From contig NZ_JH767523.1 in assembly GCF_000281085.1 (NCBI RefSeq), positions 1 through 64,000 of the forward strand: a DNA stretch of 64,000 bases. The letters are read 5' to 3'. The stretch is from Catenovulum agarivorans YM01 (GTDB lineage Bacteria > Pseudomonadota > Gammaproteobacteria > Enterobacterales > Alteromonadaceae). The notes beneath the pieces were generated by a model. That model ran no database searches. It was given only the letters and a program-made list of their open reading frames with translations, and was not told where the DNA came from. Both the position numbers and the translations under genes were made by a program. Positions within the stretch are counted from its first letter, which is position 1. The number at the start of each line of letters is the position of its first letter. This document shows positions 1-8,249 of this stretch, piece by piece.

Positions 1-3
1 CTA

Positions 4-47
4 CGACAGAATCGCTTGGTAATTAAAGTGCGACAAAATCGCTTGGT
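4..47. repeat. Two 17-bp direct repeats, 27-bp period
   Basis: Two near-identical 17-mers (CGACAGAATCGCTTGGT at 4-20 and CGACAAAATCGCTTGGT at 31-47) differ at one base and start 27 bp apart. The array touches the window edge, so more units may lie upstream. There is no evidence for a function; it could be the end of a short tandem repeat array or of another element. Confidence 0.55.
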
Positions 48-62
48 GTTAACACTTGTAGC

Positions 63-1268
63 TGAATTAGTCTCGACTTGATCTGACACTTCTTCTTGAA
101 AAGTTGAGAGTTACCCGTTTTGATAAAGGTGTCGAATCTTTAAATCAAAACAAACTAAGAGGTAACTCTCATGCTTCATACTAACAACCCAATCATTAAA
201 CACAAAGCCGGTTTACTCAATTTAGCCGAAGAACTTGGTAATGTATCCAGAGCTTGCAAAGTTATGGGCGTTTCACGAGATACATTTTATCGCTATCAGG
301 AGCTGGTTGAAGATGGCGGAATCGATGCGCTGATAGATAAGTCTCGTAGAAAGCCAAACTTAAAAAATCGAGCGGATGAAGAAACCGAACAAGCAGTATT
401 GAAATATGCGATAGATTTCCCTGCTCACGGCCAGCACAGAACCAGCAATGAGCTGCGCAAACAAGGCATATTTGTATCAGGTAGTGGCGTACGCTCAATC
501 TGGCTTCGTCACGATTTAGAAAATTTCAAAAAACGGCTTAAAGCACTGGAAGCTAAAATCGCGAATGAGCACGTCATTTTAACGGATGAACAAATTGCAG
601 CGCTTGAAAAGAAAAAGTACGATGATGAGGCTTGCGGTGAAATTGAGACCGCTCACCCAGGCTATCTAGGCTCTCAGGATACGTTTTATGTGGGCAACCT
701 AAAAGGCGTTGGTCGAATCTATCAGCAAACCTTTGTCGATACCTATAGTAAAGTGGCTTTCGCTAAGCTGTATACGACCAAAACACCGATTACGGCAGCC
801 GATATCCTAAACGATAAAGTCTTACCTTACTTCGAACAAAATGGGTTGCCTATGCTGCGTATCTTAACGGACCGAGGTACAGAATATTGCGGTAAAGTCG
901 AAAATCATGATTATCAGTTATATTTGGCTATCAATGATATTGACCATACAAAAACAAAAGCGATGTCGCCACAAACCAACGGCATTTGCGAACGCTTCCA
1001 TCGCACGATTTTAAATGAGTTTTATCAAGTCACTTTCCGTAAGAAGCTGTATGACTCACTGGAAGGATTACAAAAAGATCTGGACGAATGGATGGCTTAT
1101 TACAATAATGAGCGAACACATCAGGGTAAAATGTGCTGTGGCAGAACACCGCGAGAAACATTATTAGATGGAAAACGAATTTGGGCTGAAAAGAATTTAG
1201 CTCAAATCTAAACTGACAGTCGCCGATTGAAAAACGGGTAACTGTCAGATCAAGTCTGAGCTAATACA
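63..1268 (+). mobile_element. Complete IS481-family insertion sequence
   Basis: The element is 1,206 bp and holds one transposase gene. Its terminal inverted repeats at 63-89 and 1242-1268 match at about 21 of 27 positions and begin with TG. It is flanked by the perfect 7-bp direct repeat TTGTAGC at 56-62 and 1269-1275, which reads as the target-site duplication. Intact ends, intact duplication and an intact reading frame suggest a fairly recent insertion. The IS481 assignment rests on the transposase; the exact ends are inferred from the repeat alignment. Confidence 0.85.
171..1211 (+). CDS. IS481-family DDE transposase
   Basis: This 346-residue transposase catalyses cut-and-paste or copy-out movement of the element around it. 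An N-terminal helix-turn-helix (about residues 14-45, GNVSRACKVMGVSRDTFYRY) is followed by an rve/integrase-core domain. The acidic triad is visible as D in GSQDTFYVG, D in LTDRGTEYC and E in NGICERFHRT. The C-terminal YYNNERTHQG...TPRE block is typical of IS3/IS481 enzymes. ATG 171 has a good ribosome-binding site (GAGGT). No frameshift is present, so unlike IS3 elements the protein comes from a single frame, which supports IS481. It is intact and probably functional. Confidence 0.9.
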   Translation: MLHTNNPIIKHKAGLLNLAEELGNVSRACKVMGVSRDTFYRYQELVEDGGIDALIDKSRRKPNLKNRADEETEQAVLKYAIDFPAHGQHRTSNELRKQGIFVSGSGVRSIWLRHDLENFKKRLKALEAKIANEHVILTDEQIAALEKKKYDDEACGEIETAHPGYLGSQDTFYVGNLKGVGRIYQQTFVDTYSKVAFAKLYTTKTPITAADILNDKVLPYFEQNGLPMLRILTDRGTEYCGKVENHDYQLYLAINDIDHTKTKAMSPQTNGICERFHRTILNEFYQVTFRKKLYDSLEGLQKDLDEWMAYYNNERTHQGKMCCGRTPRETLLDGKRIWAEKNLAQI

Positions 1269-1355
1269 TTGTAGCAAACCATTTTGACGGTACAAAAATC
1301 AGCTGAGATTTTACTGTTAATTTGCACTGAAAAACGATCTGCCACTCAACTAAAT

Positions 1356-2093
1356 TTACATTACTCGAGTTTTACTTGAGTATTTCACAGCAGCGCTTAG
1401 CTCACGCATTTCTTGCTCGGTCAGGTTACGCCAAGTGCCAACTCTTAAATTGCCTAAATGCACATTCATAATGCGTACACGTTTTAATTTAACTACGTTG
1501 TAGCCCAAATATTCACACATACGTCTAATTTGGCGGTTTAAGCCTTGGGTAAGAATAATGGTAAAAACATACTTACTTTGCATTTTAGTAACACAAGGTT
1601 TGGTAACTGTATTTAGTATAGGAATGCCATTGGACATTCTTTTGATAAAGTTATGGTTAATTGGTTTGTCTACTTGAACCACATATTCTTTTTCGTGCGC
1701 ATTTTCGGCACGCAATATTTTATTGACTATATCGCCGTCGCTGGTCAGAAAAATCAAACCTTCTGAGGGCTTATCTAAACGGCCAATTGGGAAAATGCGC
1801 TCTGGGTGATTAACAGCTTCAATAATATTGCCTCTTTTATCAAGTTCTGTGGTGCAGGTAATACCAACAGGTTTATTATAGGCAATGTAAACCCGCTCAG
1901 TTTTATTGCTTTGGGCGGCTGTTATCACTCGTCCATTGACTTTAACTACGTCGCCTTCGCACACTTTTGTACCAAGTTCAGGAACTTTATCGTTAATCGT
2001 TACGCAGTTATCTGTTATTAAGCGGTCAGCTTCACGGCGGGAACAGAAACCTGAGTCACTGATATATTTATTAAGGCGTTTTGGCTCGGTCAT
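1356..2093 (-). CDS. rluF: 23S rRNA pseudouridine synthase RluF
   Basis: Pseudouridine synthase of the RsuA/RluB/E/F family, expected to modify U2604 (and U2605) of 23S rRNA in the peptidyl-transferase region. Residues 6-55 form an S4 RNA-binding domain ([20 protein letters not shown]). The catalytic motif [12 protein letters not shown] places the catalytic aspartate at D107. The block [19 protein letters not shown] is characteristic of RluF rather than RluB or RluE. At 245 residues it is shorter than E. coli RluF (290) and lacks the basic C-terminal tail. It is transcribed alone, away from the zinc locus to its right. Family is certain; the RluF subgroup is very likely. Confidence 0.9.
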   Translation of the reverse strand: MTEPKRLNKYISDSGFCSRREADRLITDNCVTINDKVPELGTKVCEGDVVKVNGRVITAAQSNKTERVYIAYNKPVGITCTTELDKRGNIIEAVNHPERIFPIGRLDKPSEGLIFLTSDGDIVNKILRAENAHEKEYVVQVDKPINHNFIKRMSNGIPILNTVTKPCVTKMQSKYVFTIILTQGLNRQIRRMCEYLGYNVVKLKRVRIMNVHLGNLRVGTWRNLTEQEMRELSAAVKYSSKTRVM

Positions 2094-2216
2094 AACAATT
2101 GTAAATAAGAAAAACTTGGTTTGAGATTATAACTATTCAAATTGGCTAATTCATTAATTTAATCGGCTAGATAATAACTTTGAAGCTTATAGGCGTAAAA
2201 AGTGATGTGAGTAACT

Positions 2217-3413
2217 CTAGCGCTTTGAACCTTTATAAGCCATAAGTGCAGGTATTAGCGCAGCAATTGAGCTAATACCCATGATGCTTATTAGATAAAA
2301 ACTACTGTTTGTAACCAGAGATATAGGGTTAATGCCTATGGCGTATTGTGTAAGCAAGTAGTTTTTACTTATCGCTAAACAGGCCACCAATAAAGCAAGT
2401 GCAGTGATTATGCTGGTAATTACAATTAACAAAGCCTCAATTTGTATAATCAGCACAATAAAAAATGGTGATGCACCTACCATACGCATTAATCTAATTT
2501 CTTCTTTTCGTTCGCGTATAGACGCAATTAACATTGCGGTTAAACCAAGCACTGCAGATACAAACACTAAACCAGAGACAATCTGTAAGGTGTTTTCTAA
2601 CACTGCCATGGACTGCCAGAATTCAGCCAATGCGACACCTGGCAAAATGGCTGTCATGGGCTCTTGTTTATCTGTGTTGATGGCTCGTTGCACGCTAAAA
2701 GTTTTTATTCTTGATTTGAGCCCTAACATAATCGCAGTAACTGATTGTGGCGTGAGATCTAACCCGCGCTGAAATGCTGCTGGCGTGTGCACAGCTTCAA
2801 GCCTTTGCAAACTCACATGAACTGTTTGGTCTACCGGTGTGCCAGTTGCTTGTAATATGCCAGTGATCACAAATGGGTTTTTATCGTGTTTAGTAAAGCT
2901 GGTTGAGCCAATACCATGTGAAATAATGATCTTGTCACCAATTTGGTAGTTGAGTTGTTGTGCAACTTTGTGCCCAAGTACTACGTCAAAGGTGTCTTGA
3001 AAAAACGCGCCATTTTGTAGCTCTAGTGATTGTTCTTCAGCATATTTAAAAAAGGTAAAGTAGTCAGGTGTTGTACCCAGCACTCGGTAACCCTTGTGTG
3101 AGTCACCTAAAGATATTGGCACAGCCCATTTTACATCTTTATTTTGCTTTAAATTTTCATAACTTTGCCAACTAATATTTGCGGTTGGTGAGCCCATTCT
3201 AAATACAGAGTAGAGCAATAAATTAAGTTGACCCGTTCGGGCGCCAACAATTAAATCGACTCCTGAAACACTACTGGAAAAACTTACTTTTGCTTGATGG
3301 CGAATATGTTCAACGCCTAACATAACCATTACGCTAATCGTCATTGCCAATATGGTGATTATCACTGAGCTTTTTCGATACATCAGGCTTTTTCTGGCGA
3401 TGGCTAAAATCAC
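2217..3413 (-). CDS. FtsX/MacB-type ABC permease of the zinc locus
   Basis: Inner-membrane permease of the FtsX/LolC/MacB fold, 398 residues. One membrane helix lies near residues 14-36, then a periplasmic MacB-like core domain (about 40-260), then three helices near 275-297, 318-345 and 370-392. It starts 2 bp after the ATPase gene on the same strand, so the two form a transporter pair. Together with the DUF3299 and His-rich genes next door it resembles the Zrg zinc-uptake locus described in Vibrio cholerae. Such FtsX-type pairs usually do mechanical work on periplasmic partners rather than carry the ion themselves. The role in zinc handling is inferred from context. Confidence 0.8.
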   Translation of the reverse strand: MILAIARKSLMYRKSSVIITILAMTISVMVMLGVEHIRHQAKVSFSSSVSGVDLIVGARTGQLNLLLYSVFRMGSPTANISWQSYENLKQNKDVKWAVPISLGDSHKGYRVLGTTPDYFTFFKYAEEQSLELQNGAFFQDTFDVVLGHKVAQQLNYQIGDKIIISHGIGSTSFTKHDKNPFVITGILQATGTPVDQTVHVSLQRLEAVHTPAAFQRGLDLTPQSVTAIMLGLKSRIKTFSVQRAINTDKQEPMTAILPGVALAEFWQSMAVLENTLQIVSGLVFVSAVLGLTAMLIASIRERKEEIRLMRMVGASPFFIVLIIQIEALLIVITSIITALALLVACLAISKNYLLTQYAIGINPISLVTNSSFYLISIMGISSIAALIPALMAYKGSKR

Positions 3414-3415
3414 GA

Positions 3416-4099
3416 TTAATCCTTATTTGCCAGGTTAATTTGGTTTAGGGCGTGGGTTCGGTCAAAATAACTTTGCAAACTCATGTCATGGCTAACAAAC
3501 AACAAATTGCAATTGTGGTTAGCACATAGTTTATTGAGTAGGGTAATAAAACTGTCTCTGGCATCTTGGTCAAGTGATGAGGTTGGCTCGTCAGCTATCA
3601 ACAATTTTGGTTGGTTAATAAAAGCTCTTGCTATGCCAATTCTTTGCTGCTGGCCAACGCTGAGTTGGGATACTGGGCGCTGGCAATCATCAATATTTAC
3701 CTGTAGTTCCTCTAGCAAATCCATAATTGTTTTGTCAGCGTTCGCCTGTTGTTTCTTTGTATTTGCTGCGAAGTATTGGGCTAAATGAATATTGTCGAAC
3801 GCATTTAAGTAAGGGATGAGATTAAATTTTTGGAAAATATAGCCAATGTTTTGTGCTCTAAACTTATCTAACTTGTGTTGCTTTAGCTTATCTAAGCGTT
3901 CATTTAAAACTTCAACTCTGCCACTAGTTGGTTTTATTACACCACTAACAATATTCAACAAAGTACTTTTACCACTGCCAGATGGGCCATATAAAAAATG
4001 TTTTTGTTGCTGAGCAAGTTGCCAGTCTTTGATCTGAATAATCGTTTTGTTTTTATTTGAAGGGTAAGCGTATGTAACTTCGTGCAGCTGAATAAGCAT
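3416..4099 (-). CDS. ABC transporter ATP-binding protein of the zinc locus
   Basis: Cytoplasmic ATPase of the LolD/MacB type, 227 residues. Visible are Walker A GPSGSGKST (38-46), Q-loop FQKFNL (about 89-94), signature LSVGQQQR (146-153), Walker B LLIADEPTSSLD (167-178) and the switch histidine in VSHD. It is the first gene of a two-gene unit with the permease downstream. Its start at 4099 faces a divergent DUF3299 lipoprotein gene, with a Zur-like palindrome between them. It probably powers the zinc-acquisition system encoded here. Confidence 0.85.
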   Translation of the reverse strand: MLIQLHEVTYAYPSNKNKTIIQIKDWQLAQQQKHFLYGPSGSGKSTLLNIVSGVIKPTSGRVEVLNERLDKLKQHKLDKFRAQNIGYIFQKFNLIPYLNAFDNIHLAQYFAANTKKQQANADKTIMDLLEELQVNIDDCQRPVSQLSVGQQQRIGIARAFINQPKLLIADEPTSSLDQDARDSFITLLNKLCANHNCNLLFVSHDMSLQSYFDRTHALNQINLANKD

Positions 4100-4125
4100 T
4101 TTCTACAAGTTTTATCTGTTTTTGT

Positions 4126-4142
4126 GTGTGATAATATAACAC
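4126..4142. promoter_or_regulatory. Putative Zur operator, divergent promoter region
   Basis: GTGTGATAATATAACAC is a 17-bp palindrome with one mismatched pair, lying between the divergent ABC ATPase gene (start 4099) and the DUF3299 gene (start 4165). It resembles gammaproteobacterial Zur sites built on a TGTTATAATATAACA-like core. Its place in a 65-bp gap could let one repressor dimer control both directions. The identification is by motif resemblance and gene context only. Confidence 0.6.
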
Positions 4143-4164
4143 ATCGATTTTTTTGAGGTTAATT

Positions 4165-4827
4165 ATGCTTAGAAGTTTTTTCATTGTGATTTTGCTTTTT
4201 GTTGTTGGTTGTGAGCAAAACAAGCAGCAAGCTCTTGTTGTTGATACTTCTCTGGATACGAAATTTGCTCAACAAGCTGCTGACGGGAATGCAAGTAAAG
4301 ATGACCAATCCGAGATTAGCTTCAACGAAACCTTGTATACAAAAATAGAGTGGGATGCACTGATCCTAGCTGAAATCCGCAATTTACTTGAAAACCCACC
4401 TAATTATTTGTCTGAGTTACCAGATGGGTTGACCGATGAAGAACTATTAAAACTTATCGACGAAGCTCGACAAAAAAATGAGGCTGAAATTATTGCTTAT
4501 GAAAAAGCACTCGCCTCCACGGAAGTAGTTAAAGAAATGGCCGGTAAAAAGGTGACTATTCCAGGCTTTGTTGTTCCTGTTGCTTATAACGAGCAACAGC
4601 AAGTAACACGCTTTTTCTTGGTTCCGTATTTTGGCGCTTGTATTCATTCACCACCGCCGCCACCGAATCAAATAATTTATGTTGAAAATACTCAAGGGTT
4701 GGAGTTGGAGTATCTGTACGATCCAATTTTGGTATCAGGCACATTAACAATCGACTTATTTGAAGATGAATTGGCGACTTCGGCTTATGTAATGTCGCTT
4801 GAGCATTATAAGCCTTACTACGACTAG
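4165..4827 (+). CDS. DUF3299 lipoprotein
   Basis: Predicted lipoprotein of 220 residues from ATG 4165, which has a GAGG ribosome-binding site; an in-frame TTG at 4153 is less likely. The signal ends in the lipobox VVGC with Cys16. After an acidic linker, residues about 115-215 form a DUF3299 domain with the diagnostic stretch FGACIHSPPPPPNQ. The family has no established biochemistry but recurs beside FtsX-type ABC genes and ZrgA-like proteins. Here it is divergent from the ABC pair and convergent with zrgA. It is likely an envelope component of the zinc system. Confidence 0.8.
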   Translation: MLRSFFIVILLFVVGCEQNKQQALVVDTSLDTKFAQQAADGNASKDDQSEISFNETLYTKIEWDALILAEIRNLLENPPNYLSELPDGLTDEELLKLIDEARQKNEAEIIAYEKALASTEVVKEMAGKKVTIPGFVVPVAYNEQQQVTRFFLVPYFGACIHSPPPPPNQIIYVENTQGLELEYLYDPILVSGTLTIDLFEDELATSAYVMSLEHYKPYYD

Positions 4828-4842
4828 ATACTCAACAGACGA

Positions 4843-5460
4843 TCATTTTAGCTGGAAAGAAGCTTCGTTGGCCGTCAGTGTTTTAGCACCTTGTTTTCTA
4901 TCTGTAATCCATCTAGTCTGAATTTGTTGTAAACGCTCAAAATATTTAAATACGTGTACATCGAAATTGGTTACTTCACTCACATTTTGACATTTGAATT
5001 GATAGGAAACCAAGATCTCTGAGTGAGTGGATGAATGTTTGTTTTCATTATGATGTTCGTCTTCATGTTTATGATTATTATGATTGTTGTGTCCATGTTC
5101 ATCAGCATGTTTGTCTTCGGGCAATACTGCACTCACATCAATTTCGCTATTAATCAACTGGCAATTACCCTCAGCAAAAGTGGCAAGTTTGTCTGGATTA
5201 GACAGCAACTTCTGTGCAGCTTTTACTCTTATAAGCTCTGCTTCACTTGTGGCTTTATATTCAAAACCAACAACGCTTTCAGAAGGTACTGAAAACTCGA
5301 GGTGCAGTTCAGTGTTTTCCATAGCAACAGTTAACTGAGCATAACCATGCACATGTGCGCCTTGCTCTGCTGCATTAACTGTATTAATTGACGTTGTCGC
5401 CACAGCTAGGCTAGTGACTAAAGCTTTGGTTAAGGTATTTCGAATCACTTTTTTGCTCAT
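4843..5460 (-). CDS. zrgA: ZrgA-like histidine-rich periplasmic zinc protein (DUF2796)
   Basis: Periplasmic protein of 205 residues with a Sec signal peptide (1-30, cut near VNA|AEQ). The mature N-terminus carries GAHVHGYAQL. A His/Asp/Glu-rich stretch spans about residues 117-147 and includes HGHNNHNNHKHEDEHH, the feature that marks ZrgA/DUF2796 proteins and fits zinc binding. Zinc uptake by this family is known from Vibrio cholerae ZrgA. It lies 24 bp downstream of the DUF1826 gene on the same strand, so both probably share the Zur-like promoter at 6183-6198. Confidence 0.85.
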   Translation of the reverse strand: MSKKVIRNTLTKALVTSLAVATTSINTVNAAEQGAHVHGYAQLTVAMENTELHLEFSVPSESVVGFEYKATSEAELIRVKAAQKLLSNPDKLATFAEGNCQLINSEIDVSAVLPEDKHADEHGHNNHNNHKHEDEHHNENKHSSTHSEILVSYQFKCQNVSEVTNFDVHVFKYFERLQQIQTRWITDRKQGAKTLTANEASFQLK

Positions 5461-5484
5461 TATCTTTATTATTCAAATATTTTG

Positions 5485-6153
5485 TTAATCGATAAAATCT
5501 AGGGTGAGTAACAGTCTTTTTTCGTTTTTACCAACGGTAGGCGACCTATGCACTAATCTTGCACCTTCATTACCTTGCCAGCCATCACCTTTAAGCAGTG
5601 CAACATCGCCACAGTTTAGCTGCTGAATATCGCTAGTTTGTTGGTAAATTCCAGATTGCTGGTCAGATAAACCAAAACTGCCAGCCCCCAATTTTGTCCT
5701 GTCTACCTTGCTGTGTTCAAGCCATTCGGTTGCTTTGCCAGAAAAGGTGCTAACTAAGCGGCAAGGAATGTGATCAACATGAAATTTGGGACACATGGCT
5801 CTATCTAATAAATTTAACCTTAATCCAGCTCTTGGTAAATCGAATAAAGTACAAAACATTTCAACTATGGTGGACAGGTGATGACACAAATTGGGTGTTT
5901 GCTGAAACTCATGGTTATATTCGACGAGTTGCTGAATCGTGTTGTTAGGTGTTACCGCGAGTACAAGGTTGAGGCGGCTGAACTGTTGAATAACCGATAT
6001 TTCTTCAACCACATTGGCGGCTAATTGATGCTGCCAAATGGCAATATTGATATCTGGCTCATATATATCGGCAAGTACAGATGGGTCTTGTGATTTTGAG
6101 CTGACTATTTTACTGATAGGCGAATGATTGTATGCAATTGCCGAATGAGTCAT
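5485..6153 (-). CDS. DUF1826 domain protein
   Basis: Protein of 222 residues matching the DUF1826 family. Conserved features are the HVDHIPCRLVSTFSG block, the GAGSFGL turn, and the C-terminal GDVALLKGDGW...LVHRSP region. No signal peptide or membrane helix is seen, so it is probably cytosolic. The family has no known activity but is repeatedly found in Zur regulons of gammaproteobacteria. It is the first gene of a unit with zrgA. ATG 6153 has an AGGT ribosome-binding site. Confidence 0.8.
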   Translation of the reverse strand: MTHSAIAYNHSPISKIVSSKSQDPSVLADIYEPDINIAIWQHQLAANVVEEISVIQQFSRLNLVLAVTPNNTIQQLVEYNHEFQQTPNLCHHLSTIVEMFCTLFDLPRAGLRLNLLDRAMCPKFHVDHIPCRLVSTFSGKATEWLEHSKVDRTKLGAGSFGLSDQQSGIYQQTSDIQQLNCGDVALLKGDGWQGNEGARLVHRSPTVGKNEKRLLLTLDFID

Positions 6154-6182
6154 GTTACTACCTAGGTTAACATTTTGTATTG

Positions 6183-6198
6183 TTATGTTATAACGTAA
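6183..6198. promoter_or_regulatory. Putative Zur operator upstream of DUF1826-zrgA
   Basis: TTATGTTATAACGTAA is a 16-bp palindrome with one mismatched pair, 30-45 bp upstream of the DUF1826 start. The core TGTTATAAC matches the centre of known Zur boxes. It would place zrgA and DUF1826 under the same zinc repressor as the divergent pair at 4126-4142. Confidence 0.65.
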
Positions 6199-6257
6199 TT
6201 ATTTGTCTTGGTAGTAGCAACTGCAAATTTACTGTTGGTTTCTATTGTTGATTAAGC

Positions 6258-6283
6258 AACCCGAGTAACAATCTACTCGGGTT
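6258..6283 (-). terminator. Stem-loop after the PL4 gene
   Basis: The perfect 10-bp inverted repeat AACCCGAGTA / TACTCGGGTT with a 6-base loop sits 30 bp beyond the PL4 stop codon. No good U-run follows on either strand, so it may act as a 3' stabiliser or a weak terminator. Confidence 0.55.
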
Positions 6284-6312
6284 ATATCTTCAAGTAGCTT
6301 GGGTATAAATAA

Positions 6313-7950
6313 CTAATCTAACAAATCAATTGCATCAATGCTGATGCTTGGTGATAGATATCCTGTGGTTGAAGTGCCGCTAATAACACTCACAGTTAAA
6401 ATATTCCAATCGTTGGCATTGCTTTGCCACGCACTGGCTGGAATATCATAAGTAAAGGTGGTGTTATTGCAGCGGTAGCTACCTGTAGTTAAATTTCGCG
6501 TACTAGGCTGGCTTGACGGTGATGGAAAAGCTGACGACCAATTATTTACCGTAATTGTTGGGCGGCCACCGGCAAAAGCACAGGTAATTCCAATTCTAAG
6601 TTGATGTGCTTGAGCGAGTTGGCTGCTGGATAATTTAAAGTAAATTATGTGGTCGTTGTTAATATCTTTCCACATATAAGCAGGGAAGGTCGCTGTATTG
6701 GTAGTGCTGACAATAAAGTTAGCAGGGTCCCAATTGCTCATACGCACATCTGACGGATGCATGGTCGTAAGCTTATCACCATTTAAAAACTCATTGGGTG
6801 TGCCGTCCCAATTGCCAATACGCCAGATAGAGTTTGTATTTTGTGGATCATTATTTATTGAAAATGAGTTTAATATAGTTACTTGGTCTGCTTGCACTGA
6901 AACACTTCGCGTATCAACCGCTAATTCATTTTTGTAAGTGGTCATAGTGTAAGTACCAGGCAGCATATCATCACTGCTAAAATAGCCTGAACTCGGGTTT
7001 GCGTCTGCCCAATATTGAGCTGTTGTATTGGCGAAACCAACCGTATAATCAAAGTTTGTATCTCGGCCACTTATGCCAACCCCAGCTACTCGACCTCTGC
7101 CGCTATCCGCCACGTAGCCGGTTAATCCCATATTACTAAACCAACTAGTATCAGGTGTTGTTGGATCTTCTCCATTGGTCACTACTAAAGTGTAATGATT
7201 TAAAATTCCAGTGCGATAGCCTTCTGTTTGCGCTTGAGCATAATTAACTATATAAGTTATTTCTTGGTCGGTCGCACTTCCTTGATTTAACAAACTGCGA
7301 TAAAAAGGCCCACCAGAGCCACCTTCATAGTTATCTCTAACCAACCACATACCAACGCCACTGCCTGTTGCGCCGATAAATTGCCAGTCTTTTATGCGCA
7401 TATTTGAATAATGTTTAGAGCGAGTTTCGCCATTGTTGAGTGCAAAAATATCACCAGCTTCAACGGTTGAGACTGTTTGCGAAATATCTGACGGTTCAGG
7501 TCCGTAGGGCAGTAAACTACGGCTCATTCGCAAAATGTATCTCACATGGCCATGTACACTGGGCTCGGTTGTGAAATGAGTCGCCATATATATATGCGGA
7601 TAGCCATTTCTAGCCATGTAGTAATGGGTTAAATCACCAGCTTGTACTGTGACCTTAATGTAATTGGTATTGATGACTTGAGCACTAACACTCACCGAAG
7701 AGGTATTGCTATATAACCAGTCAAAGCCTGAATTAATTTGTGAACCACGGCTTTGGTTTTGGTATTTAACACCATTGACTTTTAGTGATGCTATATCTCC
7801 CGGTGATTGAGTGCTTGAGCCATTGTCAGTGCGGCGAATACTAAAGGTTAATCCCGCGTTTGTATCAACTGTATAGAAATCAGTTGAAGTTGATAAACTA
7901 AATGCTGCGATACTAGGTTTGCTGAAAATGCTGCAGGCGAGTATCAACAA
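6313..7950 (-). CDS. Secreted rhamnogalacturonan lyase, PL4 family
   Basis: Three-domain polysaccharide lyase of family 4, which cleaves the rhamnose-galacturonic acid backbone of pectin by beta-elimination. Residues about 17-265 form the lyase domain (RSKHYSNMRIKDWQFIG, GSGVGMWLVRDNY). Residues 270-365 form a fibronectin-III-like domain (GLTGYVADSGRGRVAGV). Residues 375-545 form a CBM-like domain opening with IWRIGNWDGTPNEFLNGDK. K179 and H252 are candidates for the Lys/His pair described for Aspergillus RGL4. The TTG at 7950 gives a clipped signal peptide; an in-frame ATT at 7975-7977 would give a full one (MKNKHLNWILLILA, ending SIAA|F). No other carbohydrate genes flank it. Confidence 0.85.
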   Translation of the reverse strand: MLILACSIFSKPSIAAFSLSTSTDFYTVDTNAGLTFSIRRTDNGSSTQSPGDIASLKVNGVKYQNQSRGSQINSGFDWLYSNTSSVSVSAQVINTNYIKVTVQAGDLTHYYMARNGYPHIYMATHFTTEPSVHGHVRYILRMSRSLLPYGPEPSDISQTVSTVEAGDIFALNNGETRSKHYSNMRIKDWQFIGATGSGVGMWLVRDNYEGGSGGPFYRSLLNQGSATDQEITYIVNYAQAQTEGYRTGILNHYTLVVTNGEDPTTPDTSWFSNMGLTGYVADSGRGRVAGVGISGRDTNFDYTVGFANTTAQYWADANPSSGYFSSDDMLPGTYTMTTYKNELAVDTRSVSVQADQVTILNSFSINNDPQNTNSIWRIGNWDGTPNEFLNGDKLTTMHPSDVRMSNWDPANFIVSTTNTATFPAYMWKDINNDHIIYFKLSSSQLAQAHQLRIGITCAFAGGRPTITVNNWSSAFPSPSSQPSTRNLTTGSYRCNNTTFTYDIPASAWQSNANDWNILTVSVISGTSTTGYLSPSISIDAIDLLD

Positions 7951-8249
7951 TATCCAATTTAAGTGTTTGTTTTTAATATGTTTTAAATCCGTGTGTAAGT
8001 GATAATTATGTATCCGTCAAGCTGTGTAGATACACATGTCTTAGTTGGTAAATCAATTTGTTTATTTACCAAAGTAGATGTTAGTAAAGTATTGAAAATG
8101 ATCAGCTTTGATTTTACGTGGTTTATTTTGATTGTTGTGAATTTGCTTTATATTTATTTAAGTTTTCTGAACTATACTGAAATTGAAATTGCAGAAGGGT
8201 AATAGCAATACTTTACCTTGGTCTTTAGCTCTTACTTTGGACAAACCCA
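7951..8249. other. Intergenic region between PL4 and chemoreceptor genes
   Basis: About 300 bp, AT-rich, divergent promoter region. It holds the probable upstream extension of the PL4 signal peptide (to 7977). A 67-codon + strand frame at 7999-8202 lacks a convincing ribosome-binding site or recognisable family and is not called. No clear operator or terminator is seen. Confidence 0.4.

Noticed and set aside
7999-8202. A 67-codon + strand frame with a hydrophobic stretch
   Set aside because: No ribosome-binding site, no recognisable family, and it overlaps the probable 5' end of the PL4 gene. AT-rich sequence makes such frames by chance.
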